A DNA stretch of 64,000 nt from positions 62,001 to 126,000 of the forward strand of contig JAUHWG010000022.1 in the NCBI GenBank assembly GCA_030424595.1, written 5' to 3'. Below, piece after piece: positions 37,254-45,731 of the stretch; within the stretch, counting starts at the first letter, position 1; every line of letters starts with the position of its first letter. The DNA comes from Polyangia bacterium (GTDB lineage: Bacteria; Myxococcota_A; Polyangia; Nannocystales; Nannocystaceae). The translations under genes and the position numbers were made by a program. The notes beneath the pieces are model-generated. The model was not told the origin of the DNA and did no database searches. It saw only the letters and a list, made by a program, of their open reading frames with translations.

Positions 37254-38150
37254 GTGACGATCGCAGAGTCGATCGCAGGGGTCCGCTCGGTCCTCCTCTA
37301 CCCGCGGGAGGACGGCCACGGCTGGTCGAAGACCCGAGAGGCGGCGACCTGGCTGCGCGAGCGCGGCGTGGAGGTCGTCCTGCCGATGCCGCTGTGTCAG
37401 CGCTGGCCCGACAGGCCGGAGGGGGTCGAGCTCCTGACGCGGCGGGAGAGCCGGGCGCGGGTCGAGCTGGTCATCGCCCTGGGCGGCGACGGGACCCTCC
37501 TCCGCGCCAGCCGATGGGCTGCGGATATCGGCGTGCCGGTGGTCGGCGTCAACCTCGGCGATCTCGGCTTTCTCTCGGCCTTCAGCGCCGATCAGCTCAA
37601 CGTTTGCCTCGAGGCGGCGGTGAGCGGCGCGCTGCGTTGGGAGCCTCGCCTGCGGATGAAGGTCGAGGTCCGCCGCGACGGTCGGGTGCTGACGATCGAC
37701 AGCGCCTGCAACGACGCCTACATCAAGCACGGCGACAACCCCCGCCTGCTCTCGCTGGCGACCTCGGTCGGCGGTCAGGTGATGGCGACCTACAAGGCCG
37801 ACGGCCTGATCATCTGCACGCCGATGGGATCGACCGCCTACAACCTCGCCGCCGGCGGACCGATCGTCGGGCCGGGGACCGAGGTCGTGACGATCACCCC
37901 GATCTGCCCCCACAGCCTCACCCACCGGCCGGTCGTCGTCGCCGCGAGCGCGGACATCCTGATCACCTACGCCGGCCCGGGCGACACCGCAGGGGCGTTC
38001 TTGACGGTCGACGGCCAGCGCAGCGTCGCCCTCCAGCTCGGCGATGTCGTCGCGATCTCCAGCGACGCCGAGCCCCTGCGCCTGGTGCCGCCGGATCACA
38101 ACGTGTTCAAGGTGCTGGCGACGAAGCTCGGCTGGTCAGGCCCGCGGTAG
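37254..38150 (+). CDS. nadK: NAD kinase
   Basis: A 298-residue cytoplasmic enzyme that phosphorylates NAD to NADP with ATP or polyphosphate. GGDGT is at residues 77-81; 'GVNLGDLGFLSAF', 'NDAYIKHGDNPRLL' and 'TPMGSTAYNLAAGGPIV' are the other conserved blocks. GTG at 37254 is chosen for GAGGT 7 nt upstream; a GTG at 37203 would add 17 poorly conserved residues. It lies 129 bp after the receiver gene, same strand, and ends at a shared bidirectional terminator. Confidence 0.93.
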   Translation: MTIAESIAGVRSVLLYPREDGHGWSKTREAATWLRERGVEVVLPMPLCQRWPDRPEGVELLTRRESRARVELVIALGGDGTLLRASRWAADIGVPVVGVNLGDLGFLSAFSADQLNVCLEAAVSGALRWEPRLRMKVEVRRDGRVLTIDSACNDAYIKHGDNPRLLSLATSVGGQVMATYKADGLIICTPMGSTAYNLAAGGPIVGPGTEVVTITPICPHSLTHRPVVVAASADILITYAGPGDTAGAFLTVDGQRSVALQLGDVVAISSDAEPLRLVPPDHNVFKVLATKLGWSGPR

Positions 38151-38293
38151 TCGGTCGCGGTAACCGAGCCCGCTCCGCTGGAGGCTCGACCTGTCCACGC
38201 GGCGGCCGTGGGTCGTCCTGGGTCGGGTCATGCCGGCGGACCAAAGCGGCCGAAGGCGGATCAAGGCGCCAAGAAGGAGAACTGAGAACACGA

Positions 38294-38323
38294 GAAGGCC
38301 CGAGGCGATCGCCCCGGGCCTTC
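38294..38323. terminator. Bidirectional terminator between nadK and the RNA ligase gene
   Basis: Inverted repeat GAAGGCCCG / CGGGCCTTC with a 12-base loop between the converging genes nadK (plus) and the RNA ligase (minus). On the plus strand it is followed by TTCCGCTCC. It should serve both messages. Confidence 0.7.
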
Positions 38324-38345
38324 TTCCGCTCCTCCTGGGAAGGGC

Positions 38346-39437
38346 TCAGTTGTGCTCCGTGCCGCCCTTGCGCAGGAGGTACTTCGCGGAGACGCTCTTG
38401 AGCTGGACCCGGCCGAGCTTCGGGTCGCGGCGCTCGGTCTGCGGGCGGATCACGATCCCCTCGCGGATGTGGAGCCGCTCGCCCGACACGCTCTCTCGAC
38501 CGTCGGTGTGGGCGGCCATGATCTCCCGGCTAAAGGCGCCGCGGTAGAGCACCGGGACCCTGTCGAGGCCGAGCCCCGCGCAGGCCTCGTCGAGCTCCTT
38601 GTCCGAGAGGTAGGAGCCCTGGCCCGACCAGCCGCGGTAGATGTCGAAGACCCGAAAGCCCAGCGAGCGGTCCTGCTCGGTCTTGGCGCCGTAGGCGAGA
38701 TCCTGGACGCCCTTGCCGAAGACCTCGCCGAGGACGAAGACCGGCTCGCCCCCGGCGAGCTCGCTGGCGAACACCTCGCTGACCCGGCGCTCGATCTCGA
38801 GGTGACGGGCGACCCTGAGGTAGAGGTTCGTCTGGTTCTCCTCAGCGTCAGGGACAAAGGCGAGGGCCTTGCCGGCGAGACCCTTGGAGGAGACCACAAG
38901 ACGACCCTGCTCGGACTCATGACCCTCCGGGAGGACGCCGAGCTGGCACCAGGTGCCGTGGATCTTCTCCGTGAAGACCACAGGCTCCCCCTCGACGAGC
39001 ACCTCGGGGAACGCCTTGAAGTTCTCGACGTCGTAGCGGATGCACCGGTCCGTACCCGCGGGGTAGACCTGACCGTTCATGCTGCTCGGGATCGGCGGCT
39101 CCCACTTGACGATGCCGAGCTCAGCGCCGACGTCATCGCCCTCGCTCCAGCCCGGCCGCGCGGGCAGGACGAGGCCCTGCGAGAGCACGCCGCGGAGACG
39201 GAGCGCCTTGACCCGGTTTCGGTCGCCGCCGGCGAGCTTTCCGACCAGCCCCAGCTCCTCGAGGACAGGCTCGGGGAGGATGGCCTGCTCGGGGATGTAG
39301 GCGACGAGATCGCCGCTGCGGAGCTGGCCCTTGCGGACGATGGAGCGGTAGTCGCCGACGCGGGCGATCTCTAGGGCGTCGGCGTTCTCGTGGTTCTCGA
39401 TCGCGACGCGGACAACGCGAATAGTGAAGGTCGACAT
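38346..39437 (-). CDS. ATP-dependent RNA ligase, DraRnl (Rnl5/DRB0094) family
   Basis: A 363-residue nucleotidyltransferase that seals 3'-OH/5'-phosphate RNA ends. Residues 1-110 form the N-terminal OB-like domain characteristic of DraRnl ('VAIENHENADALEIARVGDYRSIV' and 'YIPEQAILPEPVLEELGL'). The adenylated Lys is Lys158 in 'EKIHG' (KxxG motif I); 'FVLGEVFGKGVQDLAYG' and 'FRVFDIY' give motifs III and IIIa, 'REGIVIRP' motif IV and 'VQLKSVSAKYLLR' motif V, so it looks active. A good SD (AGAGG) precedes the ATG. It is monocistronic and faces nadK. In Deinococcus the homologue repairs RNA nicks in duplexes; the target here is unknown. Confidence 0.9.
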   Translation of the reverse strand: MSTFTIRVVRVAIENHENADALEIARVGDYRSIVRKGQLRSGDLVAYIPEQAILPEPVLEELGLVGKLAGGDRNRVKALRLRGVLSQGLVLPARPGWSEGDDVGAELGIVKWEPPIPSSMNGQVYPAGTDRCIRYDVENFKAFPEVLVEGEPVVFTEKIHGTWCQLGVLPEGHESEQGRLVVSSKGLAGKALAFVPDAEENQTNLYLRVARHLEIERRVSEVFASELAGGEPVFVLGEVFGKGVQDLAYGAKTEQDRSLGFRVFDIYRGWSGQGSYLSDKELDEACAGLGLDRVPVLYRGAFSREIMAAHTDGRESVSGERLHIREGIVIRPQTERRDPKLGRVQLKSVSAKYLLRKGGTEHN

Positions 39438-39932
39438 CGGTACCTCTTCTTCTCTTCGTCTTCTAGTGTGGTGGATCCAGGTTGAGCTTGTCGTGCGGGC
39501 TCGCCACGTCGGCCAGCCCGTCCTCGCGCGTGGCGCGGGTTCGTCAGGGGATGACGCTCGCGAGGGAGCGTCGCGCCCTGCGGTGCGGCTGCGCTCGGGC
39601 GTGACGCCGAGCGCGTGCCTTGGTTCGGCCGTCTCTCGGGCTCCAGCGGAGAGGTGCTCGCTCTAACGTCGCGCTGCGAGCGACCCGACAGACGGCGATC
39701 CTGTGGCACGTCCGAGAACCGACGATCCTGCTGGGATCGCCTGTGTCGGCTGCCAAAGGGCATATGTCTGTGGTGCTCGGCGCATGATGACCGTTCGAGG
39801 CGAGCCATCCTAGGGGAGGCCTGACGCCCCGTCAATCATCGGAGGGGAGCTTTTTTCGCGCGGGGTCCTGGTGCGGTGCTGCCCACGCTCTCCGACCTGT
39901 CTCTTTGTTCTGACTTCGTGATCGTTCTGGTT

Positions 39933-40075
39933 GATCGGTCTGGTCGATCGGTCTGGTCGATCGGTCTGGTCGATCGGTCTGGTCGATCGGCCTGGTCGAT
40001 CGGCTTGGTCGATCGGTCTGGTCGATCGGTCTGGTCGATCGGTCTGGCCGATCGGTCTGGCCGATCCGTCGGTCT
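39933..40075. repeat. 13-bp minisatellite, ten full copies of GATCGGTCTGGTC
   Basis: Ten contiguous units (39933-40062) plus one degenerate unit. Most units are identical; units five, six, nine and ten carry one or two transitions. Because 13 is not a multiple of three the array shifts frame at every unit, so it is not protein coding. Each unit contains GATC within a CGATCG palindrome at the unit junction. Confidence 0.95.
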
Positions 40076-40662
40076 CCTCGGGCGAACTCTCGCGCTCCTC
40101 GCTTGAGCTCGTCTCGCCGGTTGAATGCTCCAGGGCGTGCAGAACCGGCGCACCCGGATCGAGCTCGTGCGAAGCCTCTTGGCCGCCGTGCGACGTCCCC
40201 TCCGCGTTGGAGAGCATCGCCGAGTGCTCGGGTGAGGGCGGAGGAGCTCGGCGGCGGAGCCAGAGCGCGCGGCGTTCTCTGGAGATCTTTTAGCGTGAGG
40301 CACGCAAGTCGCGAGCGCGCACAGATGGCGCGTCGGCGGTCACCGGGGCGGCGGCTCGGCTCCGGGCGGGCCCGCACTCGAGCCACTCCCCACGAGCGCG
40401 CCGGGGCCTCATCGAGGAGGCCGGGTGGGCGGAGAGGAGCGCTTCGGGCCCGGTGAAGCCCGGGGGAGCCGCTCCGCGAAAGGGGCACAGGGCGTGGGTG
40501 AGGGGGCAGTGCGTCGTCGTTGGCAGAGCCGTGACCGAGTCCCTGAACTTGGCCTGGGCCCGCGTGTGCGCGGCCGGGCGATCACCGCAGCTTCGCGCGT
40601 GGTCTCAGCAGGCGTCCGCCGCAACGCGGCCCCCGTCGCTCTTCCGCGCGGATCCTCGTCGC

Positions 40663-40691
40663 GAGACAAGGCTCCGGTGTTTCGCTAGTCT
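40663..40691 (+). promoter_or_regulatory. Promoter of the gene at 40698
   Basis: GAGACA and TAGTCT with a 17-bp spacer. The -10 box ends 6 nt before GTG 40698, so the first transcribed base should be at or near the start codon. Confidence 0.45.
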
Positions 40692-40697
40692 GGGCCT

Positions 40698-41501
40698 GTG
40701 GCCAGTCACTTCTCGAGCATCGGCCTGGTGATCGACTCGGTCGATGAGATGCTGACGGTCGCCGATCGTGCGTCGGTCGACGCCGAGGTGCTCGAGGTCG
40801 AGGGCGGCCGCTATCTCGTCTGGTCCTCGGGCGAAGGTCCAGAGCTCTGGCTCCAGCTCGACGACGAGGACAACCTCGTCGGCATGGCGCCCCACTTCGC
40901 CGGCCGCAATCGCTGGCGGATCGCGCTCGTCGACGAGGTCGAGCGCAGCGAGCAGACCGTGCTCGACGGGTCCTTCTACGCCTGGAATTGTCCCGAGGGT
41001 GATGACCCCGAGGAGGGCCTCTACCCCTTCGTCTTTGACTGCCCGGATCGCTCGGTCTTCGGCGAGATCGAGGTGCCGCGCTTCGCCAGCGTGCAGCTCG
41101 CGGGCTTCGCCCACACCGTCGAGCTGTGGACCGACGTGGACGCCTACGAGCTCTCGATCGCCGAGGAGGCGAACCCCGAGCGGCCGCGGCTGGCGTCGAT
41201 GGCCTTCATCCCCGCGGGCCTCTTCCGCTCCGAGGATGAGGACGAGCAAGCGCCGCCGGAGGCCTTCGCGGTGATCAGCGGCGTCGTCAGAGCGGCCAAA
41301 GAGGTGCACAACCCGCTCACGGGGCTCACCTTTCAGTGGGCCGAGATCGCGACCTTCGGCGGGACCCTCGACATCGTCATCGATCGCGAGCTGCTCGGCG
41401 GCTCCTCGGTCGAGGCGGGCAACGTCATCGTCGGGTCATTCTGGTTGTCGGGACAGATCGGTGCGGAGAGCGACGCGGACCGACCGCGCCTGCTCTCGTA
41501 G
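40698..41501 (+). CDS. Hypothetical acidic protein, 267 residues
   Basis: I do not recognise this family. It is a soluble, acidic protein (many Asp/Glu) with beta-type alternation throughout: 'VSSIG'-like start, 'RYLVWSSGEGPELWLQLDDED', 'SFYAWNCPEGDDPEEGLYPFVFD' and 'FQWAEIATFGGTLDIVID'. No signal peptide, membrane segment or Cys cluster is present, so it is cytoplasmic. It could be a small OB- or jelly-roll-like domain pair. GTG start supported by the promoter immediately upstream. It stands alone. Confidence 0.65.
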   Translation: MASHFSSIGLVIDSVDEMLTVADRASVDAEVLEVEGGRYLVWSSGEGPELWLQLDDEDNLVGMAPHFAGRNRWRIALVDEVERSEQTVLDGSFYAWNCPEGDDPEEGLYPFVFDCPDRSVFGEIEVPRFASVQLAGFAHTVELWTDVDAYELSIAEEANPERPRLASMAFIPAGLFRSEDEDEQAPPEAFAVISGVVRAAKEVHNPLTGLTFQWAEIATFGGTLDIVIDRELLGGSSVEAGNVIVGSFWLSGQIGAESDADRPRLLS

Positions 41502-41710
41502 CAGCCCGTGGCAACGTCCCGCGCGCTCTCCAGCCTCGTCGCCCCTCTCGGCCCCGCCGAAGCGCGCGGTAGGGCCCAGGCCCAGTACAGCGGCGTTTCG
41601 TCGAGGCCAAGAGGACCAACGCTCGCTGCGCGAGGGCACACGGGACGCTCACCACGGGCTCCTGGCAGACCCACACGGGGCAGGCCTGCACGGCCAAACG
41701 GCGGCGGAGC

Positions 41711-42442
41711 TCAGCGGCGGTGGGCGACCGCGATCAGCGACGAGCCGATCGGCATGTCCACCAGGCCGAGGAGCTGGCGCTCGAGGGCCATGACCCCGGT
41801 CATCGCGGCGTTGACGGGTCCGGGGGGGACCGACACGCGATACTCGGGCGGCCTGTGCGGGCGACGCGGCTTGAGCCGTGATGCCACGACCGCGGGGAAG
41901 AGCAGGGTCGTGTAGTAGGAGAGGCGGCGGACCTCAAAGCCCGCCTCAGCGAGGAGCGAGGCGATCTCGGGTCGGCGATAGCGGCGTCGGTGCTCGAGGA
42001 CCACGTCGTGGTCGCTCCAGAGCCACTGAAAGGCCGGCACCGTCAGGACGAAGGCTCCGCCCGGGCGCAGCCGGGCGTAGAGGGAGGCCAGGGCCGCCCG
42101 ATCGTCGTCGACGTGCTCGAGCACGTCGAAGAGGGTGATCAGGTCAAAGGGGCCCTCCGGCAGCTCATCGGGGAGGGAGCCCTCGAGCATCGAGAAGCGA
42201 TCGCCGACCCGGTCGCGGACCTCGTCGAGCGTCTGCCGGTCGGGCTCGACGACGGTGAGATCGCCGCGGGCGCTGAGATCCTCGGCGATCACCGAGGCGC
42301 AGCCGCCGACGTCGAGGATCGTCGGCTGGCTCGGCGCGCTCCAGTAGCGGTCGATCCAGTCGAGGATCAGGCGACGCTTGCCGACCCGCCAAAAATGGCG
42401 AGCGTCGAGGTCGTGGTGGGTCTCGTAGGCGCGGCGATCCAT
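41711..42442 (-). CDS. Class I SAM-dependent methyltransferase
   Basis: A 243-residue cytoplasmic or membrane-associated methyltransferase. 'PTILDVGGCASVIAEDL' is motif I, 'DLTVVEPDRQTLDEV' follows, and 'FDLITLFDVLEHVDDDRAALASLY' with 'LRPGGAFVLTVPAFQWLWSDHDVVLEHRRRY' are hallmarks of the group acting on sugars, ubiquinone-like or lipid intermediates. The C-terminus has a hydrophobic stretch ('YYTTLLFPAVVASRL') that may touch the membrane. The substrate is not evident. It lies downstream of the aminotransferase on the same strand, 182 bp apart. Confidence 0.85.
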   Translation of the reverse strand: MDRRAYETHHDLDARHFWRVGKRRLILDWIDRYWSAPSQPTILDVGGCASVIAEDLSARGDLTVVEPDRQTLDEVRDRVGDRFSMLEGSLPDELPEGPFDLITLFDVLEHVDDDRAALASLYARLRPGGAFVLTVPAFQWLWSDHDVVLEHRRRYRRPEIASLLAEAGFEVRRLSYYTTLLFPAVVASRLKPRRPHRPPEYRVSVPPGPVNAAMTGVMALERQLLGLVDMPIGSSLIAVAHRR

Positions 42443-42624
42443 CGCATGCGGCCTCTACCGCGGGTCGGGACAGTGTACGGCAGGGGCGGACGCTCTGCGG
42501 GCTCGCCCCGCGAGGTGAGGTGCGTGGCGCGCAAAAAGCGCTTTGGCGGGAGGGCGCCCTCCGAGCGGCTCTCGCTCGGGACTCGCGAGCCTGCGATGAC
42601 GCTCATCAGCACCCGTGTCAGCGA

Positions 42625-43779
42625 TCAGCGTCCGAGCAGTCGGGCCAGGGTCTCCACTCCCCGGCGGACGACCTCGGGGGGCGCAGAGGTGAAGCAGATC
42701 CGGACATGGGTGGGGTAGGGGCCAAAGCTCGGGCCAGGGGCGATCAGCAGACCGCGGTCCGCGCAGGTCTCGAGGAGTCCGCGGAGCCCCGCGGGGCCCA
42801 GGTGCTCGGCGACGTCGAGGAAGAGGAAGGTCGAGCCGGCGGGGGCCCGGGTCCCGAGGCGAGCGGCCGCCTCGTCGCCGATCTCGGCGTAGCGGCGGCG
42901 AGCGTCGGCGATCCAAGCCTCGCCGGGGCCCGCGAGGACCCTCGCAGCCGCGATCTGGGCCGCGGTGGGCGTCGAGTAGAAGGTGTGCGCGGCGATCTTC
43001 CGGGCGTCGGCGATCGCGTCGGCCGGCCCGAGCAGGTACCCGCAGCGGTTTCCGGCCATCCCGTAGGCCTTGGAGAAGGAGTGGGCGGCGAAAGTCCGCT
43101 CGGGGGCGAGGGGACGGGTGTGGGTGTGCTCTCCGCGATAGACGTAGTCCTCGTAGACCTCGTCCGCGAGGATCCAGAGCTCCCGCGAGCGCGCCCAGGC
43201 GACCAGCGCCTCGATCCACGGCCGCGGCAGGAGCCGCCCCGTCGGGTTGTTCGGGGTGTTGAGGTAGAGCGCGACGGTCCGCTCGCTGGCCCTCGCGTCG
43301 CAGGCGGCGATCAAGGCCGGGACGCTGTCGACCTCGCCGGCGAAGACCGGCACGGGGACGGGCCGGCCGCGGGCCTGGTGGACGATCCCGGCGATCAACG
43401 GCCAGTAGGGGGCGAGGAGCAGGACCTCGTCGTCCGGGTCGACGAGGGCGGCGGCGGCGGCGGCGAGAGCTCCGGTCGCGCCGGCGCTGACGAGGATGTT
43501 CTCGGGCCCCGTCGGCGGGCCGCCGCGCTTCTCGACGGTCCGGCAGATCGCCTCGACGAGGAGCGGGTGCCCTGCGACCGGCGCATAGCGGTGGAGCCCC
43601 TCGATCTCAGCGCTGAGGAGATCCTCCATGCGGCAGCCGACCGCCGGCTCTAGCCAGGTGTCGCCGATGTGCAGCGGGTAGGTCTCGCCTCGGTGGGCGG
43701 CGAGGCGGGCGGCGACCGTCGAGTAGACCGCTCCGCGGGTCGTCGAGGCGGTCGCGGCGATCTCGGGGAAGCGGGGCAT
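42625..43779 (-). CDS. Pyridoxal-phosphate aminotransferase, class I/II
   Basis: A 384-residue PLP enzyme of fold type I. 'LNTPNNPTGRLLPRPW' is the family motif, Asp in 'LADEVYEDYVY' pairs with the pyridine N, and the Schiff-base Lys is in 'SFSKAYGMAGNRCGYLLG' with the downstream Arg. Substrate specificity (aspartate, aromatic or alanine) cannot be told from sequence alone. Ala-rich runs in residues 100-120 are unusual but keep the fold. It is followed 35 bp after by the YhhN gene going the opposite way in order (yhhN lies upstream on the same strand). Confidence 0.88.
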   Translation of the reverse strand: MPRFPEIAATASTTRGAVYSTVAARLAAHRGETYPLHIGDTWLEPAVGCRMEDLLSAEIEGLHRYAPVAGHPLLVEAICRTVEKRGGPPTGPENILVSAGATGALAAAAAALVDPDDEVLLLAPYWPLIAGIVHQARGRPVPVPVFAGEVDSVPALIAACDARASERTVALYLNTPNNPTGRLLPRPWIEALVAWARSRELWILADEVYEDYVYRGEHTHTRPLAPERTFAAHSFSKAYGMAGNRCGYLLGPADAIADARKIAAHTFYSTPTAAQIAAARVLAGPGEAWIADARRRYAEIGDEAAARLGTRAPAGSTFLFLDVAEHLGPAGLRGLLETCADRGLLIAPGPSFGPYPTHVRICFTSAPPEVVRRGVETLARLLGR

Positions 43780-43813
43780 AGGCGATGATCTTCAGCGACG
43801 GGCGCAGCCGCGG

Positions 43814-44533
43814 TCAACGACCGGGGGGCTCAGGGCTGACTTCGTCGACGCCGCCCCGGGGTCGCGCGCCCGACCAGGCGGAGGCCGCGATCCCTACCTG
43901 ACCGGCCCAGTAGAGGAGGATGATCCCGTAGCCAGCCCCCTCGATCGGCTCGTGGAAGCGGTTGAAGGCGAGGAGCGTATCGCTGAGCAGAAAGAGGATG
44001 GCGCCGGCGGCGGTTCTCATCGGCTCGCCCGTCGAGGCGGGGGCGCCGAGCAGCGCAGTCGCTCGCCAGCCCATCACGGTGATCGCCAGGGTGTAGATCG
44101 CCACGGGCAGGCGCATCGCCCCCAGACCGGGCGCTAGGGTGAAGAACGCCAGGCCGCCCCAGGCCGCGAAGGGCAAGGCGAGAGCCGGGCGGAGCTCCCG
44201 ACTCCGGCTGAGGAACGCCTTGATGTAGAGGATGTGCGCCGAGAGGAAGGCGACGAGGCCGGCGGCGAAGGTCGCGGGGCTCAGCTCCAGGAGCAGGTCG
44301 CCGGCCAGGCTGGCGACGAGGCCGGCGGCGATCCACCGGCTGTAGCGATCCGGGCTGCGGCGGAGGACTACAGCGCAGAGGACGACCATCGGTAGGCCCT
44401 TGCTGAGCATCCGCAGGCTGTGGAGGTCCAGCGCTCGACCGACGAGGAAGGCGAGGGCGCCGAGGAGGCCGATGCACAGCGGCATCCAGGCGGAGGGGCG
44501 GCGGCTCGGGGTGGCCATTTCGGAGCGCAGCAT
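43814..44533 (-). CDS. YhhN-family integral membrane protein (lysoplasmalogenase-like)
   Basis: A 239-residue protein with seven or eight hydrophobic helices, the YhhN/TMEM86 size. Hallmarks are 'SLRMLSKGLPMVVLCAV', the first conserved 'GDLLLEL' Asp, 'HILYIKAFL' and 'FLLSDTLLAFNRF', where the conserved Asp/Ser/His residues line the active site in TMEM86. Relatives hydrolyse the vinyl-ether bond of lysoplasmalogen, and myxobacteria do make plasmalogen-type lipids, which fits. ATG at 44533 or 44518 are both possible. It is 34 bp upstream of the aminotransferase and probably cotranscribed. Confidence 0.82.
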   Translation of the reverse strand: MLRSEMATPSRRPSAWMPLCIGLLGALAFLVGRALDLHSLRMLSKGLPMVVLCAVVLRRSPDRYSRWIAAGLVASLAGDLLLELSPATFAAGLVAFLSAHILYIKAFLSRSRELRPALALPFAAWGGLAFFTLAPGLGAMRLPVAIYTLAITVMGWRATALLGAPASTGEPMRTAAGAILFLLSDTLLAFNRFHEPIEGAGYGIILLYWAGQVGIAASAWSGARPRGGVDEVSPEPPGR

Positions 44534-44740
44534 CCGCAGCGCGGAGGCGCGGGGTCAAGCTGCCTCGGGGCCCTGAGCCAGCCCCGCCCGGGACCCGAGG
44601 AGCGGCTCTGGGGGCCGCGCGGCGCGGTCCGTCGAACCCGCACCGTCTGTCCAAATCGCGGTCTGAGAGGGGTCTATCTCGTCGAATTTTGGAGTGTGCA
44701 AAAGCGCACGTTCCTGATTTTCGTCGAGGCGAAGAAACGC

Positions 44741-44768
44741 TTGACTCAAATCCAGATCGAGTTATCCT
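44741..44768 (+). promoter_or_regulatory. Promoter of tRNA-Gly
   Basis: TTGACT (44741-44746) and TATCCT (44763-44768), 16 bp apart. The tRNA begins 18 nt past the -10 box. This is a good reference for promoter shape in this genome, since tRNA genes have no translation start to confuse the picture. Confidence 0.7.
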
Positions 44769-44786
44769 CCGCGTCCTTCCAAACGT

Positions 44787-44859
44787 GCGGGAGTAGCTCA
44801 GTTGGTAGAGCGCAACCTTGCCAAGGTTGATGTCGCGAGTTCGAGTCTCGTCTCCCGCT
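44787..44859 (+). tRNA. tRNA-Gly (anticodon GCC)
   Basis: A complete cloverleaf: acceptor GCGGGAG/CTCCCGC, D arm GCTC/GAGC, anticodon stem CAACC/GGTTG with loop TTGCCAA (anticodon at 44820-44822), T arm GCGAG/CTCGT and discriminator T. CCA is not encoded. A terminator follows, so it is a single-gene transcript. Confidence 0.97.
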
Positions 44860-44878
44860 ACAGCAAAACGTAAAGATC

Positions 44879-44909
44879 GAGCGGCCTCCCCGGAGGTCGC
44901 TCTTTTTTT
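44879..44909 (+). terminator. Terminator of tRNA-Gly
   Basis: GAGCG-G-CCTCC / GGAGG-T-CGCTC hairpin with a CC loop, directly followed by seven T residues (44903-44909). It begins 20 bp after the tRNA. Confidence 0.9.
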
Positions 44910-45055
44910 GTCCACCGGCGCTCGGGCCCCGGCCTTCGCAACGGTGTTCTCCGAGGGGGTGGGGGTCATAGACCTCGGTCGGGCCCTTGTCGGCGAGCGG
45001 GAATAGATCGCGGCTTGCGCGGTTCAGCCAAAGCGCATAGCCTCTGTCCCGGGCT

Positions 45056-45631
45056 GTGCCCCCGGTCGCACCCATGATCGTCCGCCAACCATCGCGCGCG
45101 CTGCGTGTGCTCCTCGCCCTGGTCCTCTGGATCGGCGTGAGCGTCTCCGCAGTCTGGAGTCCGCCCGCGGACGCGCGACCGGCTGTGGCGACGGGACCGA
45201 CCGCCGATCCTTGGGTCGCGCTGATCGACTACCTCGGCGGTAGTCGGATCTGCGGCGACAGCGACGACGAGATCGACGAGGTCGACATCGTCTGTGGCGG
45301 TGACTTCCTCATGAGTCGCCTGATGATCGACCCCCAGCTTTTGGTGATGTCGAACGGCACCTGCTCCAGGCTCCTGGAGCAGCTCTTCGGCGACCAGACC
45401 TGCGATCCCATGCGCGAAGAGTGCGGTGGGGTCCACCACAGCGGGGTCCCGCCGAGCCGCACGGTCTCGGTGCCCGCCCCCTCCTCCGCAGCCCTCGCCG
45501 CAGCGCACCTCGCCTCCTGGCGCCTGGGTGGGCTTCGGCTCGACCTGCTGCCGAGCCACGAGCGCCTGCCGCTCTCTCGCGTGATCGATCCGCTGTCCCC
45601 GCCCCCGCGCGCCCCCCAGACCGTCGTCTAG
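45056..45631 (+). CDS. Secreted Cys-containing protein of unknown function
   Basis: A 191-residue protein with an N-terminal hydrophobic segment (VLLALVLWIGVSVSAVW, residues about 18-34), likely a signal peptide cleaved near 'ADA'. The mature part has five Cys arranged 'ICGDSDDEIDEVDIVCGGD', 'NGTCSRLL' and 'TCDPMREECGG', suggesting two disulfides. The last 65 residues are Pro/Ala/Leu-rich. I do not recognise a family. TTGCGC / TAGCCT with a 17-bp spacer (45015-45043) ends 12 nt before GTG 45056; ATG at 45074 is an alternative start. It lies just upstream of the DsbA array and could be a client or partner. Confidence 0.6.
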   Translation: MPPVAPMIVRQPSRALRVLLALVLWIGVSVSAVWSPPADARPAVATGPTADPWVALIDYLGGSRICGDSDDEIDEVDIVCGGDFLMSRLMIDPQLLVMSNGTCSRLLEQLFGDQTCDPMREECGGVHHSGVPPSRTVSVPAPSSAALAAAHLASWRLGGLRLDLLPSHERLPLSRVIDPLSPPPRAPQTVV

Positions 45632-45731
45632 GGGGCGAGTCGCTCGGCTCTCGCCCCGAGAGCGTGGTAATGGCGCACGCATGCCGAGGGTCCGGTTTCA
45701 CGCCCGGACCGCGTGCGCGGGACGAGCGACA

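Larger units (their letters stand above)
39438..40697. other. 1.26-kb non-coding region around a minisatellite
   Basis: No convincing gene. Frames here stay open only because of GC content and a 13-bp tandem repeat that leaves all three minus-strand frames free of stops. Flanking bases 39438-39930 and 40080-40660 show simple low-complexity sequence. A promoter for the gene at 40698 lies at the right end: GAGACA (40663-40668) and TAGTCT (40686-40691), 17 bp apart. Confidence 0.6.

Noticed and set aside
39933-40075. CRISPR array
   Set aside because: Units are contiguous 13-bp repeats without spacers, and no cas genes are present.
39810-40488. Several open frames through the 13-bp repeat
   Set aside because: All three minus-strand frames are open because the unit contains no stop in that direction. 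No SD, no promoter and only repeat-derived Arg/Pro/Thr/Asp sequence.
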